This document shows positions 17,696-26,478 of a DNA stretch of 64,000 nt, in pieces. Under the pieces are notes generated by a model. The model had not been told where the DNA came from, made no database searches, and saw only the letters and a list, made by a program, of their open reading frames with translations. Position numbers and translations under genes: made by a program. Source of the DNA: Mangrovivirga cuniculi (GTDB lineage: Bacteria > Bacteroidota > Bacteroidia > Cytophagales > Cyclobacteriaceae); assembly GCF_005166025.1 (NCBI RefSeq), contig NZ_CP028923.1, positions 248,001 to 312,000 on the forward strand, given 5' to 3'. Numbering within the stretch: the stretch's first letter is position 1; each line of letters begins with the position of its first letter.

Positions 17696-18106
17696 TCTAC
17701 CATCAGGATATTGTTTAACATTAATCTTTTTATAAAATCCTCCACCATCATGGTTAAAAGGAAGGTTAACAACTAATTTCTCATCTTCTCCATAAGCTTC
17801 AATACGCTGATAATCAACATCTCTTGGTAAAGTCACCATGGCATATACCCTGGGAACTTTAACATTTGATTCGTAGGTATCAATAAATTTACTAACGGTC
17901 AATTTATCATTAAATATATCTACGTTGAGTTCATCAGGATTTATCCCCGGAACTCTGACAATCAACCTGTAATTATCTTTTAATCGCTTAAAATTAACTT
18001 TGGCTTGTACACTACCTCCATTAATTGTATTCATGAAGTCCGTTGTTAACAATAGTTCTTTTGGAATTTTGTTATAAATTTTCATATCAACCTCAACTTT
18101 CTTCAA
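17687..18106 (-). CDS. Small heat-shock protein (Hsp20/alpha-crystallin family)
   Basis: A 139-residue protein with an alpha-crystallin domain (about 35-125): YRLIVRVPGINPDELNVDIFNDKLTV then MVTLPRDVDYQRIEA and LVVNLPF. Acts as an ATP-independent holdase in the cytoplasm. A second ATG at codon 8 (MKIYNK) would give a more typical N-terminus. The gene is divergent from the M14 peptidase with only about 50 bp between start codons. Confidence 0.85.
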   Translation of the reverse strand: MKKVEVDMKIYNKIPKELLLTTDFMNTINGGSVQAKVNFKRLKDNYRLIVRVPGINPDELNVDIFNDKLTVSKFIDTYESNVKVPRVYAMVTLPRDVDYQRIEAYGEDEKLVVNLPFNHDGGGFYKKINVKQYPDGRSF

Positions 18107-18159
18107 TTAATTCATGATATTTAGTGCAAAGTTTGTTCCAAATAATTTTTTCATTTGTT

Positions 18160-19938
18160 ATGACAAATAAAATAGCCAAAATGTCATCTACAACACCTTT
18201 AAAAGACTTTCTGTCAGCATCTACACTTTTATTAATCGTTTTTACTTTCTCATTTAATTTTGCATCGGGACAAAACTCTACAGTTTTTGAGCAATCCGGG
18301 GGAACAAAAACAGCTTCCTACGAGGAGGGTATAGAATTTTATAGAAACCTTGCGCAAAAACACACTTCCATTCAAATGGATTCTGTCGGAATAACAGATT
18401 CAGGAAAGCCTCTTCACCTGGTTACTTATTCTCAAAACGGTGTTTTTAACTTTCCTCAATTACACAGAAATAATAAGAAAATATTAATGATCAACAATGC
18501 CATTCATCCGGGAGAACCTGATGGTGTAGAGGCTTCTATGATGCTTTTGAGAGATGTCGCAAATGGAAAAATCGATATTGATGAAGATATAGTAATTGCT
18601 ATTATTCCATTTTATAATATTGGAGGAGTTTTAAATAGAAACAGTTATACCAGGGCGAACCAAAGTGGCCCGGAAGAATATGGGTTCAGAGGCAATTCAA
18701 GAAACTTTGACCTTAACCGGGATTTTATAAAATCTGATACTAGAAACGCTTTTGCTTTTCAAAATACATTTCATCGGGTAAAACCACATCTGTTAGTAGA
18801 CACACACGTTTCCAATGGCGCCGATTATCAGTATGTGATGACAATGGTTTATCCACAAAAAGATAAACTGGGAGGAGCTACGGCAAAATTGCAAGAGGAA
18901 TTATTAATGCCTTTCCTGTTTGAGAAAATGGAAAAAGCAGATTTCCCAACTGTCCCCTATGTCAATGTCTTTGGAAGAACGCCGGATTCAGGCTGGAGGC
19001 AGTTTCTCGATGGTCCGCGATATTCATCAGGCTATGCTGCTCTTTTTCAAACTATTGCTTTTCAAAGTGAAACTCATATGCTAAAACCATTTAAGCAAAG
19101 AGTACTTGCTACCTACGAATGGTTAACAGCTTGCTTATCTGCTCTTGAAAAACACGGTGATGAAATAGTTGAGGCTCAGAAAAAAGATCGCCAGAATTTA
19201 ATGGATCAAACAAGGTTTTCCCTTTCCTGGGAAATTGATACTACAAATTACCAGATATTAAACTTCAAAGGATACGAAGGAGAGATCATTAAAAGTGACA
19301 TATCAGGTGGAGAACGTTTGTATTACAACCATGATAAGCCGTTTGAAAAAGAGGTGAAGTTCTATGATTCGTATAAGCCTAAAAATATTATAAATGCACC
19401 CTCACATTATGTAGTCCCTCAACAATGGCATGAAGTAATCAGAAGATTGAAAAATAATGATGTAGCACTCAACCCGATACAAAAAGATACCTCTATTTTA
19501 GTGGCTGCATATACTATCGAAACCTATGAAACCAGCCGGATGCCATATGAAGGGCATTACCTTCACTATAATGTGAAAATAAGTAAGGATCAAAAACGGG
19601 TAAACTTAAGAAAAGGAGATTACCTGATTGATGTAAACCAACCTTCCAAACGATACATCATCGAAGTTCTCGAACCAGAAGCGCCGGACTCATTTTTTGC
19701 CTGGAACTTTTTTGACACAAAGCTCCAGCGCAAAGAGCATTTTTCGCCATATGTGTTTGAAGACCTGGCAAAGGAAATACTAGAAAATGATCCGAAGTTA
19801 AAACAAGTCTTAGAAAATGCGATCAAAGAAAATCCTGAATTAGAAGGCAATGCCTACGGTCAGTTAAAGGTGATTTATGAAAACTCTCCTTACTCGGAGG
19901 AAGCATATATGGAATATCCGGTTTACCGAATCGAGTAA
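18160..19938 (+). CDS. Secreted M14-family zinc carboxypeptidase
   Basis: About 592 residues from the ATG at 18160; the open frame begins at 18124, and a third ATG at 18181 is possible. A signal segment ends near FASGQ. Zinc ligands are predicted in IHPGEPDGVE (His and Glu near residues 116 and 119) and in DTHVSNGADYQYV (His about 220), with substrate-binding NSRNFDLNRDF between and a possible catalytic Glu in FQSETHML. This is the peptidase M14 (carboxypeptidase A) pattern. The C-terminal third is a beta-rich extension without a recognised domain. Monocistronic. Confidence 0.9.
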   Translation: MTNKIAKMSSTTPLKDFLSASTLLLIVFTFSFNFASGQNSTVFEQSGGTKTASYEEGIEFYRNLAQKHTSIQMDSVGITDSGKPLHLVTYSQNGVFNFPQLHRNNKKILMINNAIHPGEPDGVEASMMLLRDVANGKIDIDEDIVIAIIPFYNIGGVLNRNSYTRANQSGPEEYGFRGNSRNFDLNRDFIKSDTRNAFAFQNTFHRVKPHLLVDTHVSNGADYQYVMTMVYPQKDKLGGATAKLQEELLMPFLFEKMEKADFPTVPYVNVFGRTPDSGWRQFLDGPRYSSGYAALFQTIAFQSETHMLKPFKQRVLATYEWLTACLSALEKHGDEIVEAQKKDRQNLMDQTRFSLSWEIDTTNYQILNFKGYEGEIIKSDISGGERLYYNHDKPFEKEVKFYDSYKPKNIINAPSHYVVPQQWHEVIRRLKNNDVALNPIQKDTSILVAAYTIETYETSRMPYEGHYLHYNVKISKDQKRVNLRKGDYLIDVNQPSKRYIIEVLEPEAPDSFFAWNFFDTKLQRKEHFSPYVFEDLAKEILENDPKLKQVLENAIKENPELEGNAYGQLKVIYENSPYSEEAYMEYPVYRIE

Positions 19939-19953
19939 AAAGTATAAATGATC

Positions 19954-20025
19954 AAAGCCATGGTTAAATATTATTATTAAAAGAAGGCATTTATGTCAGA
20001 TATTGCCTTACTCAACCATAGCTTT
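19954..20025 (-). terminator. Nested inverted repeats between convergent genes
   Basis: Outer arms AAAGCCATGGTT (19954-19965) and AACCATAGCTTT (20014-20025) enclose inner arms AAGGCA (19984-19989) and TGCCTT (20004-20009). The single outer mismatch is a G-U pair on the minus-strand RNA only, suggesting it is the 3' structure of the minus-strand TonB-domain gene. There is no long T tract, so its action as a terminator is uncertain. Confidence 0.45.
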
Positions 20026-20053
20026 ATATAGCTTAGGCGCGAATTAGAAATGT

Positions 20054-21715
20054 TTATAACTTTTCACAATGTTTATTATACAAACTCAATGCACCCTGAT
20101 CATAAACTTTGATTTTGTTTAAGTCGGTGCATCCCTTTTTTATATCTCCGATTTCAAAATACATGCCTGCTCTATCTAGATAATACTTTATTTCTATAGG
20201 ATATTTATCTATAGCTTTTGAAACCAGTTTTATTGCTTTTTCTATATCTCCTTTTTTATATTTTTGCAGGGCTCTAAAATGTAATTGATCTGCATTATGC
20301 ATAAAGTGAGAACTTTCTAAGTAAAATGGAACTCTCACCTTAACTTTAGTTTCAGGTGGTATTTTGCCTCGTGAAAATGTCCAATTAGGCATTTCAGATA
20401 TTATTCTTAATGCTTCACGGTCAAGCTTTTCAGTGAGTCCTGATAAAATTCTTTTATCTAATATTTTTCCATAATCATTGATTGTAATTTCTACAAATAC
20501 ATTACCACCAGTTCTATTTGGTGGGATATCATATTCAAAATCCTTCCTGGTCTTTTCAATAAATCTTTGAAGTGCTTCGTATCCACCGGGAAATCGGGGT
20601 GTAGCATTCATTAAATTATGCCTTTCGGAATTATCTGAAATGTTATAATTAATCAAAACACCCTTTTTATATTTTTCCGGAATTTTCTCTACATATTGCT
20701 GACTATTCTGAGTGCTATTGTCAATAATATGAAAGGGAAGGTAAACTTTTATCGGTTCCGGTAACAACTCATATCTATTTAAGTCCCACCCTCCGAAGGA
20801 AGTAATAGCATTTTTTATATTCTGTTTAAATTCTTCATGAGCTGAGCTACATTTAACATCCGTTATTTCACCATTAATCTGAATTATAAACTCAGTTATG
20901 ACAGTGGTGCTAACATTTCTATTTCGCAAGTCAAAAGGGGGGTCAATATCTTTTATCAACCTATCATAGAATAAACTCAGCATTTCACTGGTTAACCCAG
21001 CTTCTTCAAAATATATTGGTTCGATATTTTTATTTCCGTAAGATACAGGAAAGCTTACACGTTGAAAAGTAGCCATATCATTCTGTATAGCTGGTAACCA
21101 GGAGTCCATTTTATACAATGCCCTTTTCAAAATTTCAGACTCTTTAATTCCTTTCGGGAAAACTTCTAAATTCATTATTTCTGCTGTCTCACTGATGGTA
21201 AACTCAAGGACAGCATCAAATGCTCTTTTATCAAAGGAGGAGTCAGAGACAACGTGCTTTTCAAATTGAGTATAAAACTCCTGCCAACCACCTTTATATG
21301 AAACATCAGCATAGGGACCTCTTTCTGATGGTGATATTTCTAAGCTGTCTTGAAATGGCAATTGAACATTACTTTCAATATCCAACCTTGGCATAGCTGA
21401 AATTGACGGTTCTATAATAACAGCGAACTTATCTTTTTCGGGAATAGAAACCCTTGACCTTTTGAAAGCAACATGCTCAATCCATAAAAATTTAGTATTA
21501 TAAGATATTTCTAATTGAAAATATCCTAAGGCATTAGTATGAGCTGACGTTAGAGATTTTTCTACAAACACTTTCGCATTGAGAACCGGCTGCTGGGTTT
21601 GTTCATTATAAACTCTTCCTGTGATCTTTCTAACTTGGGCATAAGTTAAAACAGGGTTCATTAACCAAAAGACTAATACAATAGAAAGCTTAAACAATAG
21701 AATTTTTCTTAGCAT
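20054..21715 (-). CDS. Secreted protein with carboxypeptidase-regulatory-like, TonB C-terminal and TPR regions
   Basis: A 553-residue exported protein with a signal peptide ending near LTYAQ. Residues 28-105 form a CarbopepD_reg-like beta domain (RKITGRVYNEQTQQPVLNAKVFVE). A weaker TonB_C-like region lies about 250-340, and a clear TonB C-terminal domain about 375-470 (GNVFVEITINDYGKILDKRILSG, then LDREALRIISEMPNWTFSRG). The end (about 485-550) has a TPR pair. Such proteins in Bacteroidota are called energy transducer TonB, but the N-terminal membrane anchor and Pro-rich spacer of true TonB are missing, so a periplasmic role is more likely. Confidence 0.7.
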   Translation of the reverse strand: MLRKILLFKLSIVLVFWLMNPVLTYAQVRKITGRVYNEQTQQPVLNAKVFVEKSLTSAHTNALGYFQLEISYNTKFLWIEHVAFKRSRVSIPEKDKFAVIIEPSISAMPRLDIESNVQLPFQDSLEISPSERGPYADVSYKGGWQEFYTQFEKHVVSDSSFDKRAFDAVLEFTISETAEIMNLEVFPKGIKESEILKRALYKMDSWLPAIQNDMATFQRVSFPVSYGNKNIEPIYFEEAGLTSEMLSLFYDRLIKDIDPPFDLRNRNVSTTVITEFIIQINGEITDVKCSSAHEEFKQNIKNAITSFGGWDLNRYELLPEPIKVYLPFHIIDNSTQNSQQYVEKIPEKYKKGVLINYNISDNSERHNLMNATPRFPGGYEALQRFIEKTRKDFEYDIPPNRTGGNVFVEITINDYGKILDKRILSGLTEKLDREALRIISEMPNWTFSRGKIPPETKVKVRVPFYLESSHFMHNADQLHFRALQKYKKGDIEKAIKLVSKAIDKYPIEIKYYLDRAGMYFEIGDIKKGCTDLNKIKVYDQGALSLYNKHCEKL

Positions 21716-21836
21716 ATTTTATCCATAGTGATTAAAAAACTCTGCTCTAAAAATGAAATTATGGTTGAATTAAAAAGTGAAAGACAAATTTAAGTAATAT
21801 TATACTTAATGCCTTTCTGGAGTATTTAACCAAATG

Positions 21837-21866
21837 AAAAAGGGACCAGAATATGGCCCCTTTTAT
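21837..21866 (-). terminator. Terminator of the 531-residue secreted protein gene
   Basis: Stem AAAAGGG-CC/GG-CCCTTTT with single mismatches and a T-rich flank on the minus strand, just downstream of the stop at 21878. Confidence 0.75.
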
Positions 21867-21877
21867 CATAATGTTTT

Positions 21878-23473
21878 TTATTGACCTAAATTCTCATTAC
21901 CGGAATTAATTAACTCTAAGAGCAGAAAGCATTCTTTCCTTCCTTTCATAGTATAAATAAACCGTCGGTTTTCATCAAGTTGATGGCCTTTAATTGGTTG
22001 GTAATAAAGCTTAACTTCATCTTTTTCAAAAAGAACACTTTTTTCAACATTTGCATTTTCATCTACCCTTACCAATAATGTAGCTAAACCATTATAACCA
22101 CCTGCAGCCTTTGCCTTTTCACCTTCTTTCAAATTTATATTTGCTTTAGTACCATTATACAACAAATAAACATCATTTTTATTAACAAAAGCATTATAGG
22201 AACTCACATATTTAAGACGTTGGTCTTTTGCAATCTTTTTCCCCCATAAAAAATCACCTTTTGAAGACAATTTAACAATCAATATATCTTCAAAATGATG
22301 ATATTCATCAACATCATTGGAACTCAGGGTAGAAGGAGGAGGTCCCATAAAGTTTCTAAATTTATGATTAATTATCTTTTGATTAAGTGACTTATAATAA
22401 ACGTTTGAATAGTATGACTCGCAAGTAAGCATTACGGAACTATCGTCTAATACTAAAACATTATCTAAATAATAATCTTTTAATTCTATTGTATTCTCTG
22501 ATTTTAAATTGTCAGGATACATTTTCCTAATTAAATCAGGAAGCCACTTTTCAATAATTTCATTATCCTCTCTGTCAAATTTCAAGTAGTAAATCCCATC
22601 TACATCTCTAGCATTTGAGTTTGAGAAGTATCCTGAACAAATAATATTTCCTTCATGATCTAATTGCAGCTGTAAATCATAAAACCTTTCATCATCTTCA
22701 CCAATATCAGTTATATTTTTATCAACTCCTTTTTCTAATATCTTGACAAGCCTATAATTATTTTTGTCTGATTCATCAGAAGCATCTTCAGTTAATACAT
22801 AATAATCACCCTTTTTATTAACTTTTATATTTCTTAAAACAATGTTTTCTGAATATTCAGAAAAAGCAATGTTTTTTTGCCAAATTTCATCAAAATTTGA
22901 ATTGAACATCTTCACATCATATACTACGTTTTTACTTGAGTTACCTGGAAAAATAGTAGTAATAGCTACTTTACTCGAATCAGGTGAAAAGTTTATTATA
23001 AAATCATAATTACTACTCAATAAGGGGATGCTTTCTATTCTACTCAAAATTTTATAATGGCTCTCATCAACCTCAAAAGTGTTTTTATTCACTTTATGAG
23101 CCACAAGGTCAAGTCCGTTAGTTTCTTTGTTTTTAACAGAAGAAATTGCTGTTAATTGACCATTCAAAAGCAGCAATTTTTGGATTGCACATTTTTTACC
23201 GTTTACCTTGACTTTGAACTCTTCTTCTTTAACCTCATTCAGGTTGTTATCTAATTTTACAAAATAGGTTTTGGTGTTAAATGCTAAAGCTTGCGAATTT
23301 ACTATATAATGTCCATTCTCATCATGACCGGCATAGTGTTGGAAAGATTCCTCAGCTCTTCTTCGCTGTTTCTCTCCCCATTTTAAATCGTATTGTATAT
23401 TTCCCTTTTGGGCATAGGTGTGATTATTAAAGAATAATAAAGCGACAAAAAGCGCTAAACAGATCTTTTTCAT
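21878..23473 (-). CDS. Secreted protein of unknown function
   Basis: A 531-residue protein with a clear signal peptide (MKKICLALFVALLFFNNHTYAQ). I do not recognise the family. The sequence has repeated beta-strand blocks with FxxxDxxxNE-like turns (for example KTYFVKLDNNLNEVKEE, VYDVKMFNSNFDEIWQ, IYYLKFDREDNEI, ILIVKLSSKGDFLWGK), about 60-100 residues apart, suggesting a propeller-like fold. It lies upstream of the TonB-domain gene on the same strand but with its own terminator, so it is probably a separate unit. Confidence 0.7.
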   Translation of the reverse strand: MKKICLALFVALLFFNNHTYAQKGNIQYDLKWGEKQRRRAEESFQHYAGHDENGHYIVNSQALAFNTKTYFVKLDNNLNEVKEEEFKVKVNGKKCAIQKLLLLNGQLTAISSVKNKETNGLDLVAHKVNKNTFEVDESHYKILSRIESIPLLSSNYDFIINFSPDSSKVAITTIFPGNSSKNVVYDVKMFNSNFDEIWQKNIAFSEYSENIVLRNIKVNKKGDYYVLTEDASDESDKNNYRLVKILEKGVDKNITDIGEDDERFYDLQLQLDHEGNIICSGYFSNSNARDVDGIYYLKFDREDNEIIEKWLPDLIRKMYPDNLKSENTIELKDYYLDNVLVLDDSSVMLTCESYYSNVYYKSLNQKIINHKFRNFMGPPPSTLSSNDVDEYHHFEDILIVKLSSKGDFLWGKKIAKDQRLKYVSSYNAFVNKNDVYLLYNGTKANINLKEGEKAKAAGGYNGLATLLVRVDENANVEKSVLFEKDEVKLYYQPIKGHQLDENRRFIYTMKGRKECFLLLELINSGNENLGQ

Positions 23474-23626
23474 AGTTTAAAAAATTTATAAGCTCCTAAT
23501 TGACAAAAACTTAAGACAGTTTATAACAAGTTATTCTAATAACTGTCTTAACATGCAAATTAAATTGCAGTTTCAAATTTCGGAAAATATGAAAGGAGAA
23601 AAAATCAATTAATGAAATAAAATTCT

Positions 23627-23634
23627 TATTTTTG
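23627..23634 (+). promoter_or_regulatory. Predicted -7 box upstream of the MATE gene
   Basis: TATTTTTG matches TAnnTTTG. If used, the transcript starts near 23641 and has a leader of about 126 nt before the MATE ATG at 23767. No convincing -33 element. Confidence 0.35.
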
Positions 23635-23643
23635 ACAAATTAC

Positions 23644-23726
23644 ATTTCACTCATGATTCTATTCATGCCAAATATCCCCGTCACCCCCGAGGTGAAATAA
23701 ACTGAGAAGAAAACTTATTCTTCTCA
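23644..23726 (+). promoter_or_regulatory. Structured 5' leader of the MATE exporter gene
   Basis: Three paired elements: ATTTCAC (23644-23650) with GTGAAAT (23692-23698) enclosing CATGA/TCATG (23652-23656, 23663-23667), then a separate 9-bp hairpin TGAGAAGAA/TTCTTCTCA (23703-23711, 23718-23726). It does not match any riboswitch consensus I know. Regulatory function is a hypothesis. The rest of the 293-bp gap 23474-23766 shows nothing else I can name. Confidence 0.35.
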
Positions 23727-23766
23727 TCTGAAAGTCAATTCTTTCTCATTATTTATTTCAATAGGC

Positions 23767-25173
23767 ATGAATAAGTTTTTACAAAAATCTCGTCATATAT
23801 TATCTATTTTCCGGCAGTCATTGAGTGGAGAAGATTACTCATTTACATCAGGAAGCCTGAAAAAAGCACTTTTTATCCTTGCTGTACCGATGATTCTGGA
23901 AATGATCATGGAATCATTGTTTGCAGTAATCGATATATTCTTTGTCAGTAAAGTAGGCACTAGTGCAGTAGCCGCAGTAGGACTTACAGAAACTGTCATT
24001 ACACTAGTTTATTCCCTGGCAATCGGAATCAGCATGGCTGCTACAGCTACAGTTTCCAGAAGGACTGGAGAGGGAAAGCCACGTGCTGCATCTAAGGCGG
24101 CTGCTCAAAGTATGATCGTTGGACTATCTGTTTCTATTGTTTTAGCAATAGTTGGACTAACATACGATCAGGAAATATTGTTATTAATGGGAGCAAGCCC
24201 TGAACTTGCTGAGTATGGCAGTGTATATCTACAATGGATGTTTGGAGGAAACATCTTCATAGTGTATCTGTTCGTCATTAATGGAATATTCCGTGGTGTG
24301 GGCAAACCACATCTGGCTATGCAGTCTTTGTGGTTAGCAAATGGACTTAACATCATCCTTGACCCTTGTTTGATTCTTGGATTATGGATCTTTCCTGAGT
24401 TAGGATTGAAAGGTGCAGCCATTGCAACAAATATCGGACGGGGTGTTGGTGTGCTCTTTCAGTTATACCACTTATTTAAAGGACGACACTCATTAAAATT
24501 AAAGTTGTCAATGTTCCTTCCTAAAATATTACTGCTTAAAAGATTAATCAAAATTTCTGCAGGGGGAGTGGGACAGATGCTGATCAGTTCTGCTTCATGG
24601 ATATTCCTGGCAAGAATAGTTGCCGAGTTTGGCCAGGCAGCATTTGCCGGGTATACAGTAAGTATTCGTGTTATTATTTTCGCTATCTTACCTGCATATG
24701 GGCTTGCCAATGCCGCTGCAACGATGGTTGGGCAAAACCTTGGTGCTAATAAACCATTGAGGGCTGAAAAATCAGTTTGGCTTGCAACCAAGGCGAATTT
24801 CATTTTCCTTGGTATTCTGGCTTTAGTCTTTGGAATATTCGCCAGAGATATTGTGAATTTATTCGATGATACACCTGAGGTGGTTAAAATAGCGACGCTT
24901 AGTTTACAAATAATTTGTGTTGGATATATACCTTTTGGGTTCGCTATGGTACTAAGTCAATCCTTTAACGGAGCGGGAGATACAAAGACTCCCACTGTCA
25001 TTAATTTTATATGTGAATGGGTATTTCAGATCCCTTTGGCATATCTTATGGCTAAAACTTTTGGTCTTGGTCCGTATGGTGTATTTTTGACCGTTGCATT
25101 GACATCACTAGTGATGGCAAGCTTATTTTTTATTAGATTCAGAAAAGGAAACTGGAAAACTCAGAAGGTGTAA
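23767..25173 (+). CDS. MATE-family multidrug/metabolite exporter
   Basis: A 468-residue inner-membrane protein with twelve hydrophobic segments and MATE landmarks: ALFILAVPMILEMIMESLF in the first helix, VGTSAVAAVGLTET, and GANKPLRAEKSVW plus SQSFNGAGDTKTPT in the second half. Exports cationic compounds or metabolites using a Na+ or H+ gradient; the substrate is unknown. An unusual leader structure precedes it. A small membrane-protein gene overlaps its stop codon (TAATG). Confidence 0.93.
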   Translation: MNKFLQKSRHILSIFRQSLSGEDYSFTSGSLKKALFILAVPMILEMIMESLFAVIDIFFVSKVGTSAVAAVGLTETVITLVYSLAIGISMAATATVSRRTGEGKPRAASKAAAQSMIVGLSVSIVLAIVGLTYDQEILLLMGASPELAEYGSVYLQWMFGGNIFIVYLFVINGIFRGVGKPHLAMQSLWLANGLNIILDPCLILGLWIFPELGLKGAAIATNIGRGVGVLFQLYHLFKGRHSLKLKLSMFLPKILLLKRLIKISAGGVGQMLISSASWIFLARIVAEFGQAAFAGYTVSIRVIIFAILPAYGLANAAATMVGQNLGANKPLRAEKSVWLATKANFIFLGILALVFGIFARDIVNLFDDTPEVVKIATLSLQIICVGYIPFGFAMVLSQSFNGAGDTKTPTVINFICEWVFQIPLAYLMAKTFGLGPYGVFLTVALTSLVMASLFFIRFRKGNWKTQKV

Positions 25174-25409
25174 TGGATAATAAAAAGCTTTTTATTTTAG
25201 ATAGAGTGGCGTCAATGGGATTTTTTATAACATTGATCATTTACATGAACTATAAGTCACTAACAGTATTGTTGGTTACAACTTACGTTTTATTAGTAAC
25301 TGCCATCGTGACCAAATATTTCCTGTTTAAAAGATCAGGCCAGAAAGTGTATTTATTATTTGCCTTTCTTTACCTGGCCCTCGTCGCAGCAGTATTTTAT
25401 TTTAAATAA
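25173..25409 (+). CDS. Small membrane protein
   Basis: A 78-residue protein with three hydrophobic segments (about 12-25, 29-48 and 58-77) and a positively charged middle loop. Translationally coupled to the MATE gene through a one-base TAATG overlap and followed by a strong terminator, so it is probably a real second gene of the operon. No family recognised. Confidence 0.7.
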   Translation: MDNKKLFILDRVASMGFFITLIIYMNYKSLTVLLVTTYVLLVTAIVTKYFLFKRSGQKVYLLFAFLYLALVAAVFYFK

Positions 25410-25414
25410 CATAA

Positions 25415-25445
25415 AAAAAGCCATGATTCGAAATCATGGCTTTTT
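25415..25445. terminator. Bidirectional terminator
   Basis: Fourteen-bp stem AAAAAGCCATGATT/AATCATGGCTTTTT with a CGA loop, between the small membrane-protein gene and the convergent lgt gene. Confidence 0.92.
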
Positions 25446-25451
25446 ATATAA

Positions 25452-26309
25452 TTAGTCCGATTGCTTTTTCTTTTTCATCCCCAGTTTAGGAACTCCCGGA
25501 GGTTTATTCCATTGTTTATACATGACATATAATCCCCCAAGGAAAAACGGAATACTTAGAAGCTGCCCCATGTTTATGAACATATCATCTTCAAATGATT
25601 TCTGATTGGCCTTGAAAAATTCTAATACGAACCTTGCTCCAAATAATAAGACGAAGAATAGTCCAAATATCACCCCTCTACCAAGCTCCTGATATTTTTT
25701 ATGATATAAAATATTCAAAATTATAAAGATTCCCAGGTAAGCAAGGGCCTCATATAATTGTCCGGGGTGCCGGGGCACGTTATCTACCTGAACAAATATA
25801 AATGCCCAGGGAACGTCTGCTGGAGCACCAACAATCTCACTATTCATCAGGTTCCCTAACCTAATACACATTCCTGCAAGTGGACCAACCAATGCAAGCA
25901 TATCAAGCAACCACCATTTTTCAATTTTCTTGTTTTTTGAAAACCATAACAGTGCTAATAACACTCCTAAAATACCTCCGTGACTTGCCAGACCTCTGAA
26001 ACCAGTAACCTCAAATTCAGGTTCGAATCTAAAAGGTAAAAATATCTCAAGTGGATGTTGAGAAAAATAATCCCAGTCATAAAAAATACAATGCCCAAGC
26101 CTTGCACCAATTATAGTACCCAGAACTACATAAGTAACAAGAGAATCGAGATAGTCCTGCTTAAGTCCCTGGTTCTTAAAGTACTTGTTTAAAATGATAT
26201 AACTTAAAATAAACCCTCCGGCAAATAGCAGGGAATAATAGTGTATGGCCAAACTTCCCAGGTCGATTAAAATTGGGTTTGGATTCCACTCTATAAAATT
26301 TAATAGCAT
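25452..26309 (-). CDS. lgt: Prolipoprotein diacylglyceryl transferase
   Basis: Inner-membrane enzyme that transfers diacylglycerol from phosphatidylglycerol to the lipobox Cys of prolipoproteins, the first step for the many lipoproteins in this window. It has 285 residues and about seven hydrophobic segments. Landmarks are ASHGGILGVLLAL with the catalytic His, the Lgt signature CIRLGNLMNSEIVG, and GARFVLEFFK near the C-terminus. A charged C-terminal tail faces the cytoplasm. Monocistronic. Confidence 0.96.
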   Translation of the reverse strand: MLLNFIEWNPNPILIDLGSLAIHYYSLLFAGGFILSYIILNKYFKNQGLKQDYLDSLVTYVVLGTIIGARLGHCIFYDWDYFSQHPLEIFLPFRFEPEFEVTGFRGLASHGGILGVLLALLWFSKNKKIEKWWLLDMLALVGPLAGMCIRLGNLMNSEIVGAPADVPWAFIFVQVDNVPRHPGQLYEALAYLGIFIILNILYHKKYQELGRGVIFGLFFVLLFGARFVLEFFKANQKSFEDDMFINMGQLLSIPFFLGGLYVMYKQWNKPPGVPKLGMKKKKQSD

Positions 26310-26478
26310 ATTTAAGTTCTGATTAAATTACTCTGGCAAATATAAAGGTAAATATTAATGAAGCTAAACCAGTCGGAGAAAATAGCCGATTATTAATGAT
26401 TTTTTAATTTAAATAATACATCATGCTCTCTAAAATTATATTATTTTGTTATTTTGAGGTGAATTTTTAATATACGAG

